Shown: positions 17,265 to 25,971 of the stretch, one piece after another | Position numbering within the stretch: position 1 is the first letter of the stretch | Layout of the letters: every line of letters starts with the position of its first letter | Assembly (NCBI RefSeq): GCF_016695175.1 | Contig: NZ_CP068022.1 | Coordinates: 1,040,001-1,104,000, forward strand | DNA: 64,000 nucleotides | DNA from: Pseudoalteromonas sp. GCY | GTDB taxonomy: Bacteria; Pseudomonadota; Gammaproteobacteria; Enterobacterales; Alteromonadaceae | Reading direction: 5' to 3' | The notes under the pieces: generated by a model | The model's database searches: none | Seen by the model: only the letters and a program-made list of their open reading frames with translations | Told to the model about the DNA's origin: nothing | Position numbers and translations under genes: made by a program

Positions 17265-19976
17265 ATGAATAAAAAAGTATTTCAACTCTCTTTAATCAGC
17301 TTAGGATTAGTACACCTGAGTGCTTGTGACCTTTTTGGCGGTGATGATAAGAATACTCCACCAGAAATCGTAACCGCAATCGAAGCAAGTATTGGGGAGC
17401 GGAGCTTCCTAAGTGGTGGGGTTACAATTTCAGACAGTGATGGATCAATTTCGTCTCGCACTATAAAACAAACTTCAGGACCAGACGTCATCGATCTTAC
17501 CTTGGGCGATTCTAGTCTTTCTTTTACTGCACCAGAAGTCACTGAAGATACCAAAGTAGCCTTCTTGATAACTGCTACAGATGATGATGGTGATAAGACA
17601 GAAAAAGAAGTTTCTGTCACCATCAAACAAATAAATAGAGCCCCTCTAATTACAGGTTCAGAACACAGCCTTGAATATAACAACACCTTAGAATTTACTT
17701 TGGATGTAAAAGATGAAGATGGCGATGCACTGGAGGTCACTTTCGAGCCGGCACTTTCGGGTGTTGTTGAATTAATTAATGCAACAACGCAGACATACAG
17801 CTATACCCCAACTCATAACAACATAACTAAAGAGATTTTGCACTTCGGCGTGAGCGATGGCGACCTCACAAACTCTGCAGAAGTTCAGATAGAAATTATC
17901 GATACAACGGCACCACGACTAATGACAAGTTTGCCAGAGTCCTCAGCGACTCGGGTTAGCTTAACAGGTGAGATCCAGTTACACTTTGACGACAACATGT
18001 CCGCGTCTTGGTCAAGTGAAATTGGTACTTCAGAGTGTAATGGCGCAATTCAACTAAGAGAATCTGGTAATCAAACTTGCGTAGAATTTTCAGTAGGACA
18101 AACACAGCAAGAAGATGGATACGCTTTTTCTTTAACACCAATGGAGTCCCTTAAAGCAGGCACTGAATATGAATTAACCATCTCAGAAACGGTGACCAAC
18201 TTTTATGGGACTGCCATCGCCCAAGCTGAAAAGCTTACTTTTGTTACTGGACAGAAAGATTTACTTATCACCGAGATTTCATCGTCTAGGTATATCGATG
18301 ATAACCGCTGGGTAGAAATCTACAACGGTACAGACGAAACTATCGATTTGAGTAATTATCAACTTGTTGCCGAAAGCATCGAGTTGGAAAACTACAATGA
18401 TGGCGGCACTAAAGCCTTTCCGTTGAAGTCACAGCTACTTGAACCAGGCGAATATATCGTAGTGCAAAATGAACATGGACCTCAAACATGGCAGCGCAGC
18501 GTGACAAGCTCTAATCAGTTGATGCTAGTCGGCGATGGACAGTTTGCGCCGGCATGGTATATATCTGGGTATGTCGAATTACAAAACAAGCAAGGTGAAA
18601 CGGTTGATTTTGTCCGTTTTGGCGAAAGTGATAAAGTACCAGCAACGCCTTCAGAATGGCAAGAGAGTGCCGAGTTACTACCAGTTTCAAATCAACTAGG
18701 TCAAAGCCTTGTCAGAACAAGCCTATTAACAGATACCAATTCGATTAACGATTGGCAATCTGCCGCCTTTTTTACACCTGGCGGCAATAATGATGTGCTC
18801 TGTGATAAAGATGAGGACTTAGATGGGATCCCTGATTGTTCAGAGCAGCCTGGTGGCACATTCGCAGGCTTACCTTTATACGAATGGGGTGCAAGAGCTG
18901 GCGTCAGAGATATTTTCATAGAAGTTGACTATATGGAAAGTAATGATGCAGGTATTACGCCTCACAAACCCGCACTCGACAAAGTAAAAGCGGCGTTTGC
19001 AGCTCAAAATATAGCAGTGCACTTTGACGTAGGTAACTTGTATCACCAAACAGAAGGCTTATCACCTGAACAACATGATTTAGGTGGCGGCGAGCAGATC
19101 CCGTTTGTACAAACCACAACCTTTGCAAGTTCAGAGCAAGCGCCGAGTATTCTTGATCACAAAGCCAAGCATTTTGATCTTAAACGCCGGCCAATTTTTC
19201 ACTATATGTTGATGGCAAACAGTCAAGAAGCAGACGGCAGTGGCGGATCTTCTGGTTTAGCTGAGTTATTTGGCAACGACCTTATTATCTCGCTGGGGAA
19301 TTGGGGACTGAACTTAGAGTCAGAACTCATGACCAATGTGACCTACAACTACCAAGCAGGAACGATTATGCACGAATTGGGGCATAACCTCGGTTTGTAT
19401 CACGGCGGCAATGAAAATACTAACTTTAAGCCAAATCACTTTAGCGTGATGAATTATTTGTACCAACTCAGTGGCTTATCAACTATTGGCAATAACGAAG
19501 GCGATCGATACTTACGTCGCTGGTTCCGTAATAACGAAAACTGCTTTCCGGAAGGCACAGCAATTTTAAACGGCCCGACAGACGACATTAAGAACTTTGT
19601 TATTGACTATTCTCATGGTAAAAACCTGCCATTAGACGAAGCCAAATTGGACGAATCAAAAGGCCTTAATAATCCCAACTCAGAAGCCATTGATTTCAAC
19701 TGTAATGGCAGCACTTCTGATGTTTTAGTGAACTTTAACCTCAATGATGACAGCGAAAACGCATCCATTTTGACTGACTACGATGAATGGTCAAGTTTAA
19801 TACTGAATTTTACACGCTTCTGGAGCGGTGCGAACAGCGGTCATTCGCATCAAACGACTGAAATGCGTCCTAAACGGTCCATCATGCATACCGACATTCA
19901 ATTAGTGCACGAGGAAACGGCACCACCGAAAGCGGTATTTGAACAAATTAAACATTGGTCAAACTATCAACAATAG
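17265..19976 (+). CDS. Lipoprotein with lamin-tail domain and metzincin-like zinc peptidase motif
   Basis: 903 aa. A lipobox 'LSAC' places the lipidated cysteine at C21; the +2 residue is Asp, which in Escherichia coli favours inner-membrane retention. Cadherin/Ig-like segments with repeated acidic 'DDDGD' and 'DEDGD' turns (~30-210) precede a bacterial Ig-like domain (~215-325), a lamin-tail domain (~332-470, 'LITEISSSRYIDDNRWVEIYNG'), a calcium-binding 'DKDEDLDGIPDC' turn, and a C-terminal region with HELGHNLGLYH at 703-713 and 'SVMNYLYQ' about 20 residues later, matching a metzincin zinc site and Met-turn. It is probably a surface or periplasmic metallopeptidase. A strong terminator follows directly. 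Confidence 0.8.
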   Translation: MNKKVFQLSLISLGLVHLSACDLFGGDDKNTPPEIVTAIEASIGERSFLSGGVTISDSDGSISSRTIKQTSGPDVIDLTLGDSSLSFTAPEVTEDTKVAFLITATDDDGDKTEKEVSVTIKQINRAPLITGSEHSLEYNNTLEFTLDVKDEDGDALEVTFEPALSGVVELINATTQTYSYTPTHNNITKEILHFGVSDGDLTNSAEVQIEIIDTTAPRLMTSLPESSATRVSLTGEIQLHFDDNMSASWSSEIGTSECNGAIQLRESGNQTCVEFSVGQTQQEDGYAFSLTPMESLKAGTEYELTISETVTNFYGTAIAQAEKLTFVTGQKDLLITEISSSRYIDDNRWVEIYNGTDETIDLSNYQLVAESIELENYNDGGTKAFPLKSQLLEPGEYIVVQNEHGPQTWQRSVTSSNQLMLVGDGQFAPAWYISGYVELQNKQGETVDFVRFGESDKVPATPSEWQESAELLPVSNQLGQSLVRTSLLTDTNSINDWQSAAFFTPGGNNDVLCDKDEDLDGIPDCSEQPGGTFAGLPLYEWGARAGVRDIFIEVDYMESNDAGITPHKPALDKVKAAFAAQNIAVHFDVGNLYHQTEGLSPEQHDLGGGEQIPFVQTTTFASSEQAPSILDHKAKHFDLKRRPIFHYMLMANSQEADGSGGSSGLAELFGNDLIISLGNWGLNLESELMTNVTYNYQAGTIMHELGHNLGLYHGGNENTNFKPNHFSVMNYLYQLSGLSTIGNNEGDRYLRRWFRNNENCFPEGTAILNGPTDDIKNFVIDYSHGKNLPLDEAKLDESKGLNNPNSEAIDFNCNGSTSDVLVNFNLNDDSENASILTDYDEWSSLILNFTRFWSGANSGHSHQTTEMRPKRSIMHTDIQLVHEETAPPKAVFEQIKHWSNYQQ

Positions 19977-19990
19977 ATATAACGCACGAA

Positions 19991-20016
19991 TAGGCCCTAG
20001 TTTGGGCCTATTTTTT
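19991..20016 (+). terminator. Rho-independent terminator after lipoprotein peptidase
   Basis: TAGGCCC (19991-19997) pairs with GGGCCTA (20004-20010) and is followed by six T residues. It sits 14 bp after the stop and serves the plus-strand gene; the convergent VOC gene ends at 20020. Confidence 0.9.
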
Positions 20017-20019
20017 ACA

Positions 20020-20433
20020 TTAATCACTATTACGCTCAGAAGGCAGATCACTCATATATTCCACAAACTCAATTTCATATCCGGCTGGATCGATAAAGTA
20101 AACGTTTTTTCGGTGTGGATGCTGCGCCCCGACTTTATCGACTGCATAACCTGCTTCGGTTAGCCTGTTAACGACACGCTCGATACTTTTAACCACATAG
20201 GCAAAATGTGCCAAGCCGACTTGGTGGCCTTCGAGTGCTCTGTTTTGACCCTCACCGTGATCGCTAAACGCTATATAATGATAGTCATCACCAAAATGCA
20301 GCCATGTTCGTGCTTTCCCGTACCACTCGCCCTGCCCTTTGCTTCTAACTTTCCAGTGAGGAAATGCGGCGCGATAAAAGTGAAGTACTTCTTCTAGGTC
20401 GCTAACTACCAAATTTACGTGTTCTAAGTACAT
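20020..20433 (-). CDS. VOC family protein
   Basis: 137 aa from the ATG at 20433, which has GAGGATG just upstream; a longer in-frame start at 20472 would add 13 poorly supported residues. Metal-ligand-like positions are present: 'LEHVNLVVSDLEEVLHFY' with an early His, 'GLAHFAYVV' with a mid His, and 'VYFIDPAGYEIEFVEY' with a terminal Glu. This two-motif layout matches glyoxalase I/extradiol-dioxygenase-type VOC proteins and suggests a bound divalent metal. The substrate is unknown. It converges with the lipoprotein gene and is divergent from the S9 peptidase. Confidence 0.82.
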   Translation of the reverse strand: MYLEHVNLVVSDLEEVLHFYRAAFPHWKVRSKGQGEWYGKARTWLHFGDDYHYIAFSDHGEGQNRALEGHQVGLAHFAYVVKSIERVVNRLTEAGYAVDKVGAQHPHRKNVYFIDPAGYEIEFVEYMSDLPSERNSD

Positions 20434-20599
20434 ATCATCCTCTTCATTATAAATTTCGCTAACTGCTGGCAACGATAAAACCGCAAGCTAAGTTGAGGTA
20501 AAGCACTTTTTTATGGATTTTTAATTTGTTCACCGCAAAGAGTTGATTAAGCTGCAATATGGCGCATAGTGGAAATGATAATTAGAAACAGGATGAGTC

Positions 20600-22618
20600 A
20601 TGAAATACTTTCTAGCAGGCGTTGCTATTGCAAGCTCAGCTTGCGCTGTGCAAGCCGCATCGCTTGAGCCAACCGATATATTTAATCTTGAATATGCTAA
20701 TCAAATTGACATCACCAATGACGGTGACAAAGTCTTCTTCGTGCGCAACCGCATGGATATCAAAAGTGATAGAAAAGTCGGTAATATTTGGTCTGTAGAC
20801 CTTGCTACCAACGCAATGCAGCCAGTTACCTCAGGATTGCACATGGATTATTCTCCTGTGCTGTCGCCTAGTAATGATCGCATCGCTTTTGTTTCTACTC
20901 GCGACGGTAGTAGCCAAATTTATGTGAAATGGTTAGCAACTGGTGCCATTGCCAAGATCAGCAATTTAGCCCACGGACCATCAGGACTACATTGGTCTCC
21001 AGATGGTAAAAGCCTATACTTTAGCCAGTTTGTTCCCAGCCAAAAGGCACCACCGGTATCTGTTGCAGGGAAACCCAAAGGGGCAGAATGGGCAAAACCA
21101 CCCGTATTTATCGATGAGGTATATTATCGCGCAGACGGTGCTGGTTATACCGAACCGGGCTTTAATCATATTTTCAAAATTGACGCCAACGGTGGCAATG
21201 CAAAACAGTTAACCTCAGGCAACTTTGATCATGGCGGCGAACTGAGTTTTGCTGATGACGCAAAGGCACTGTATTTTTCGGCTAATCGCCACAAGGATAA
21301 CCAGTTAAACCCAACCAACAGCGAAGTCTATAAGCTAGACCTAAACTCGCTTGAAATCACAGCGGTAACTGACCGAGTTGGCCCAGACAATCACCCTGAG
21401 GTGTCACCTAATGGCCGCTATCTGGCTTACCTTGGTTATGATGATAAAAAAACCAATTACGAGAATAGCCTACTCTATGTCAAAGATCTCAAATCTGGCG
21501 AAACCAAAACCTATGCAGCCGATTTAGATAGAAGCCTTTCCTCTGTCACTTGGGCCGCCAACAGCCGTGGCGTCTATGTGAGTTACGACAGTGAAGGGAA
21601 AACCACACTCGGCCATCAGCCGTTAAAAGGGCGTTTTGAGCAGATAACAGATGCCATTGGTAGTGTTAGTTTTGGTCGCCCCTATTCAGGTGGTGACTAT
21701 GCCATCAGTGATCGTGGATTAGTGGCTTTTACCCTCGCAGATACCCAGCGCCCGGCCGATGTTGCAATTGTAAAACGCGGCGAGCCAAGACCAATTACAA
21801 AGCTTAACGAAGATGCCCTTGGTGATAAAACATTGGCAAAAGTTGAAGAAGTTTGGCTAAAGTCGAAACATGACCAACTGCCAATTCAAGCTTGGGTCGC
21901 CTACCCTCCAGGGTTCGATAAATCTAAAAAGTACCCGCTCGTACTTGAGATCCATGGTGGCCCAGTTGCAAACTATGGCCCACACTTTAGCGCCGAGGTA
22001 CAGCTTTTTGCCGCCCAAGGCAGCGTAGTGCTTTACATGAATCCACGAGGCAGCGACTCCTACGGCAAAGAGTTTGCTCAAACTATCCACCACAACTACC
22101 CAAGTCATGACTTTGACGACTTAATGACAGGTGTGGATCATCTGATCGGCGAAGGCTATATAGACAAAGACCGCTTGTTTGTTACCGGCGGTTCAGGTGG
22201 TGGCGTACTCACCGCGTGGACAGTCGGTCACACGGATAGATTCGCAGCAGCGGTCGTAGCAAAGCCGGTGATCAACTGGTATAGCTTTGTGTTAACTGCA
22301 GATTTCTATCCATTCTTTGCGGACTACTGGTTCCCAGGAAAACCATGGGAACATATGGAACATTATATGAAACGCTCTCCTATTAGCTATGTGGGTAATG
22401 TAAAAACTCCAACCATGCTACTGACAGGTGAAGCGGATTATCGTACGCCAATCTCAGAAACTGAGCAGTATTATCAAGCGCTTAAGCTACAGGGTGTAGA
22501 AACAGCTATGGTCAGAATTCCAGATGCCTCACACGGAATAACCAAAAGGCCATCTAACCTGCTAAACAAAGTAGCTTATATTCAGTGGTGGTTCGACAAG
22601 CACGACCCGAAGAAATAA
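20600..22618 (+). CDS. Exported S9 family prolyl oligopeptidase/acylaminoacyl peptidase-like enzyme
   Basis: 672 aa with a signal peptide ending 'SACAVQAA'. The N-terminal beta-propeller (~25-390) has repeated 'SPDGKSLYF'/'SPNGRYLAY' blades, and the C-terminal alpha/beta hydrolase carries the triad Ser532 in 'TGGSGGGVL', Asp613 in 'GEADYRTP' and His645 in 'ASHGIT'. S9 enzymes of this branch cleave dipeptides or acyl amino acids from short peptides; secreted versions are common in marine proteolytic bacteria. AGGATG precedes the ATG. It is followed by an unusual long palindrome rather than a simple terminator. Confidence 0.92.
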   Translation: MKYFLAGVAIASSACAVQAASLEPTDIFNLEYANQIDITNDGDKVFFVRNRMDIKSDRKVGNIWSVDLATNAMQPVTSGLHMDYSPVLSPSNDRIAFVSTRDGSSQIYVKWLATGAIAKISNLAHGPSGLHWSPDGKSLYFSQFVPSQKAPPVSVAGKPKGAEWAKPPVFIDEVYYRADGAGYTEPGFNHIFKIDANGGNAKQLTSGNFDHGGELSFADDAKALYFSANRHKDNQLNPTNSEVYKLDLNSLEITAVTDRVGPDNHPEVSPNGRYLAYLGYDDKKTNYENSLLYVKDLKSGETKTYAADLDRSLSSVTWAANSRGVYVSYDSEGKTTLGHQPLKGRFEQITDAIGSVSFGRPYSGGDYAISDRGLVAFTLADTQRPADVAIVKRGEPRPITKLNEDALGDKTLAKVEEVWLKSKHDQLPIQAWVAYPPGFDKSKKYPLVLEIHGGPVANYGPHFSAEVQLFAAQGSVVLYMNPRGSDSYGKEFAQTIHHNYPSHDFDDLMTGVDHLIGEGYIDKDRLFVTGGSGGGVLTAWTVGHTDRFAAAVVAKPVINWYSFVLTADFYPFFADYWFPGKPWEHMEHYMKRSPISYVGNVKTPTMLLTGEADYRTPISETEQYYQALKLQGVETAMVRIPDASHGITKRPSNLLNKVAYIQWWFDKHDPKK

Positions 22619-22659
22619 AACAATTATTCCTCAGGCGCATAACAATTCTGAGGGTGATA

Positions 22660-22704
22660 AAGTTATCGATATTGTCAGAATAAACTGACCTATATCGATA
22701 ACTT
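22660..22704. repeat. Long nested palindrome between convergent genes
   Basis: AAGTTATCGATAT (22660-22672) is perfectly complementary to ATATCGATAACTT (22692-22704), and inside it GTCAG (22674-22678) pairs with CTGAC (22685-22689). Total stem is 18 bp with a small internal bulge. A second short inverted repeat, CCTCAG/CTGAGG, lies at 22629-22653. The site is between the S9 peptidase and azoreductase stops, so bidirectional transcript ending is likely. Confidence 0.75.
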
Positions 22705-22799
22705 CCAATATTAATTTAGAACAGTTTCATAGCCTAGTTATTAGAGAGTAAGCAGTGAATAGATTTAAATAATTTTTCTCTAGTCAAAACTCATCCATA

Positions 22800-23423
22800 T
22801 TACCAAGAGACCGACAACGCCTCCAAAGCATCATGTGCTTCGTTTATCGCCTCATTTCTCATTTCTTCGCTTGCCCATTGATTAACTGCTGATACTGCAT
22901 GAAAATCCGTGAGTCCCATGAACCCAAATACAGAACGAATATAAGGTGTACAGAAATCATAGGCTTCCATTGGCGTACCTGACTCATAGCTACCAGCACT
23001 TGAAGTAATTAATACCAGTTTTTTATCCGCTGATAGTTTTGGTTTAAAGCCCTCTACTGGGTCAATTGTGAAAGTACGCTCGTTTCGTACGATATTGTCA
23101 ATGTAGCACTTTAAAGTCCATGGGACGGAAAAATTATACATAGGTGCTGAAATAACAACTCTGTCCGCACTTACAATTTCTTCAATAAGCGCATCTGATT
23201 GAGCCAACACATCCCAATCATGTGAACTTTTATCCAAATCTGGAATTGTATTTGATTGAGTCCATTGCAGATCAGGCCCTTTAACCGGATGGTCTCCCAA
23301 GTCCCTAGAAACGACCACACTTTCAGGGAATCGAGTTTGCAACTTCGCAATAAACTCATTTGCAAGCTTATTAGTAAGTGACTGTTCGCTTCGAACACTT
23401 GAAGAAATATAAAGAATCTTCAT
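22800..23423 (-). CDS. azoR: FMN-dependent NADH-azoreductase
   Basis: 207 aa flavodoxin-fold protein. The FMN phosphate loop is in 'YISSSVRSEQSLTNKLANEF' and the family signature in 'SAPMYNFSVPWTLKCYIDNIVRNERTF', followed by 'LITSSAGSYESGTPMEAYDF'. AzoR enzymes reduce azo dyes and quinones with two electrons using NAD(P)H, and protect against thiol and quinone stress. The MarR-type regulator gene ends 3 bp upstream, so the two are one transcript, and MarR proteins of such pairs usually repress it until an electrophile or quinone binds. Confidence 0.92.
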   Translation of the reverse strand: MKILYISSSVRSEQSLTNKLANEFIAKLQTRFPESVVVSRDLGDHPVKGPDLQWTQSNTIPDLDKSSHDWDVLAQSDALIEEIVSADRVVISAPMYNFSVPWTLKCYIDNIVRNERTFTIDPVEGFKPKLSADKKLVLITSSAGSYESGTPMEAYDFCTPYIRSVFGFMGLTDFHAVSAVNQWASEEMRNEAINEAHDALEALSVSW

Positions 23424-23426
23424 CTA

Positions 23427-23951
23427 TCATTCCTTTTTTGATATATTTTCAATATTACTGTTGAGTTCAACACTAATTTTTTTTGCCAAAGTAAAAAACT
23501 GACTAAGCTCGTCTTTATTTACTCCATCAAGTAAATTTACGATCCAGTCTTTATGAGAAAAAGCTATTGATTCAACAAAGCTAATTCCCTCTTTTGTTAG
23601 CGTGGTATAAACCTGCCTATTATCACTTTCAGAGCGAACTTTTGTTATTAACCCATCTCTCTCCAAACGTTTACATAAGCTTGTCGCCGTAGCAGAGGAA
23701 ATATCTAGTAGCTTTGAAAAATCACTGACCTGTAAAGATTTTTTTTCTTTGTATAATTTTAAAAGTATTACAAGTCTATTCTCCTGCATATCGTATTTAC
23801 CTAATTCTTTCTGGCAACTTAAATTAATTAAGTTTGCCATCGATAAAATAATAAAAACGGACTGCATATTTATAATGTCAGTCTTTCGACCTTCTAATGA
23901 GAGGAGTAGCTTATATTTTTCAGAAAAGCTGAACTCTTTATTTTCAGACAT
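23427..23951 (-). CDS. MarR-family transcriptional regulator
   Basis: 174 aa with a winged helix at ~70-130: 'LQVSDFSKLLDISSATATSLCKRLERDGLITKV' (helix-turn-helix and recognition helix) and 'RSESDNRQVYTTLTKEG' (wing). N- and C-terminal helices should form the dimer interface. It is in an operon with azoR, whose substrate class (quinones, electrophiles) is a likely inducer. Its promoter lies in 23952-24274, the gap it shares with the biosynthetic-type cluster on the opposite strand, so it could also affect that cluster; this is inference. Confidence 0.9.
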   Translation of the reverse strand: MSENKEFSFSEKYKLLLSLEGRKTDIINMQSVFIILSMANLINLSCQKELGKYDMQENRLVILLKLYKEKKSLQVSDFSKLLDISSATATSLCKRLERDGLITKVRSESDNRQVYTTLTKEGISFVESIAFSHKDWIVNLLDGVNKDELSQFFTLAKKISVELNSNIENISKKE

Positions 23952-24274
23952 AAATCACCTCAATTTTTTAACTTTACACAACACGAAGCATCACAAAGAG
24001 AATAAATTTTTAACAAACCACCCATTCTACCATGAGTCGAGTCGATTCAAGCCTTGAAACAGCTAAAATATCGGCGGATAACCAACACTAAAGCATAAAT
24101 CAACTTAAGAGATGAGGCGCCTCCGAAAACACAACGTCAAATAAAACAAAAATTCACACAAAGAAACATTTTTTGTTTTTTATTTACATTGAGTTGATAA
24201 TTTGATTTACTGTAGCACCAAATAGTTAGATGTCAAGTTATTAGATAGCTAAACAGTTATAGGTTATATGAAAA
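23952..24274. promoter_or_regulatory. Divergent intergenic region between marR and the accessory cluster
   Basis: 323 bp, AT-rich. TTAGATAGCTAA at 24241-24252 is a TTAG-N4-CTAA inverted repeat, and its TTAGAT half also occurs at 24226-24231, 15 bp away; this could be an operator. GAGGCGCCTC at 24114-24123 is a perfect 10-bp palindrome. I could not place convincing -35/-10 boxes. No gene seen. Confidence 0.4.
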
Positions 24275-25048
24275 ATGAATACGGCAACAAGGGAAAAAGG
24301 GGCTAGCCGAAAAGGACAACTAACCCAATTAGAATTAGATAAATTAAATCATGGGATTACGGAATCTAAGACATTAGTCGAATGCTTGGAGGTTGATTTT
24401 GCAGAGTTAGCAACATCTTTGCGTCTGTTCACTTCCGATGACCTTATTTCTATATCTGAATCGAGAAACTTAGGGATCACGAAAAGAATGTCAGCCATGG
24501 GAGTGTTGTTAAATTCAAAACTGTCTCCGCAAGATAAATTAGCGCTACAGAAACATCCTTCCGACTCAGTTCGAGGGTGGGTTGCCTACGCTATTGGCTG
24601 TGATAACAACCTTAATCTAGAACAAAAAATAGGCTCACTTATACCATTGATTGATGACCATCACTTTGGTGTTCGTGAATGGTCTTGGCTTGCTGTTAGG
24701 GCGGACATAGCTTCCGATATTACAGCAGCAATTAGCGTACTGGAACCATTAACATATTCCGACTCACCTAGAATTAGGCGATTTGCATCAGAGAGTATTA
24801 GGCCCCGCGGTGTATGGTGTAAACATATACCTGAATTAAAGAAAGCTCCTGAATTAGCCGAAGTAATTCTAAATAACCTTAAGTCTGACCAAGACAAATA
24901 TGTCATAGACTCTGTTGCTAACTGGTTAAATGACTGTGCAAAAGATAATCCAAATTGGGTTTTAAATATATGTAATAAGTGGCAGAAAAGTGAGACACCT
25001 ATCTCTCATAGATTACTAGAAAAAGCTACACGCTCTATCAAAATCTAA
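24275..25048 (+). CDS. HEAT-repeat protein related to AlkD/AlkC DNA glycosylases
   Basis: 257 aa of helical repeats. The signature stretch runs from 'HHFGVREWSWLAVRADI' through 'PRIRRFASESIRPRGVW' to 'DKYVIDSVANWLNDCAKDNPNWVL'. The pattern 'RFASE..RPR' plus 'Y(V)..SVANWLND' is characteristic of the DNA-alkylation-repair HEAT family, whose AlkC/AlkD members remove alkylated bases without base flipping. Whether the catalytic Asp/Trp residues are present was not established. It opens the accessory gene set and is 27 bp upstream of the FeeM-like gene. AlkD-type enzymes in clusters for DNA-alkylating natural products give self-resistance, which makes that role plausible but unproven. The start has only a weak AGG at a long distance. 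Confidence 0.72.
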   Translation: MNTATREKGASRKGQLTQLELDKLNHGITESKTLVECLEVDFAELATSLRLFTSDDLISISESRNLGITKRMSAMGVLLNSKLSPQDKLALQKHPSDSVRGWVAYAIGCDNNLNLEQKIGSLIPLIDDHHFGVREWSWLAVRADIASDITAAISVLEPLTYSDSPRIRRFASESIRPRGVWCKHIPELKKAPELAEVILNNLKSDQDKYVIDSVANWLNDCAKDNPNWVLNICNKWQKSETPISHRLLEKATRSIKI

Positions 25049-25075
25049 ATATTTTTATACCAAAGGAAGTATCAC

Positions 25076-25969
25076 ATGGACACGTTGAAATATAAAAAGC
25101 TGTCTTTAGAAAACTTAATACCAACTTCAGTTTATCGTTCTTTAGCATTTAAAAAAATATGTAAATCAATAAAAGAAAACAATGGTGTCATATATAAGCT
25201 TGCAAATAGTTATGACGAAAGAAAGCAAGCGATAAACTTAATTGATTACATGTATAAAGAGAGAGGCATTATACCTAAAAACCAGCCTATGCCTGAGCTT
25301 ACAGCCTTCAATCTTAGTTCAAGTTCGACTGTATTTATCGCAAAGAAAGGCGATGAAGTTGTTGGTACTTTATCTCTAATAGAGGACTCATACATTGGAT
25401 TACCAATGGAGAGCATTCACCAACAAGAGATATTGTCGATTCGTCAAGCTGAAAGGAGAGTTGCAGAAGTAGGTGCATTGGCAGTTAAAAAAGGATTTGG
25501 CGTTTCATTGATGCTGTATAACATTATGTTTCGCTGGGCTAAGCGCTCTCGATATATTGATAACCTCGCGATATCTGTTCACCCAAGCAGTCTAAGATTT
25601 TTCAGAGATGTGTTGTTATTCAGTCAGCTAGGAAAAATAAAAAATCATCCTAAATATAATAATGCTCTAGCGGTAGCTCTAACTCTCGATGTACCTAATG
25701 CAATCCAGAAATTTAAAGAAATATATAATCGCTCAGGTTTTATGATAAATAGCAACACAAATCTTTATGAATTTTTTTGTGAGAAAAAGTTTGACAACGT
25801 TTTCATTCCTGAAAGCTCTCCATTTGAGCCTGAGTTTCAAAAAATACCACAATGGAGTAAAGAGGATACTGAACTTGCACTAAGTGAGTTTCAAATTAAT
25901 TTTGAAAACATGTCGAAAATAAAAGATTTTTATTTTGAAAGTTTTAAATCATTGAATAGGAATGGATAA
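25076..25969 (+). CDS. FeeM-like N-acyl amino acid synthase (GNAT superfamily)
   Basis: 297 aa, AAGGAAG just before the ATG. The N-terminal two thirds resemble the long-chain N-acyl amino acid synthase/FeeM domain related to acyl-homoserine-lactone synthases: 'KLANSYDERKQAINLIDYMYKERG', 'STVFIAKKGDEVVGTLSLIEDS', 'ERRVAEVGALAVKKGFG' and 'YIDNLAISVHPSSLRFFRDVL'. The R-x-x-E-V-x-x-L-A-V core is the most telling part. FeeM joins an acyl chain from acyl-ACP to tyrosine. The C-terminal ~90 residues look lineage-specific. Acyl-chain length and amino acid cannot be read here; neighbouring phenol-type chemistry favours tyrosine. The next gene begins 2 bp after the stop. Confidence 0.72.
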   Translation: MDTLKYKKLSLENLIPTSVYRSLAFKKICKSIKENNGVIYKLANSYDERKQAINLIDYMYKERGIIPKNQPMPELTAFNLSSSSTVFIAKKGDEVVGTLSLIEDSYIGLPMESIHQQEILSIRQAERRVAEVGALAVKKGFGVSLMLYNIMFRWAKRSRYIDNLAISVHPSSLRFFRDVLLFSQLGKIKNHPKYNNALAVALTLDVPNAIQKFKEIYNRSGFMINSNTNLYEFFCEKKFDNVFIPESSPFEPEFQKIPQWSKEDTELALSEFQINFENMSKIKDFYFESFKSLNRNG

Positions 25970-25971
25970 CA

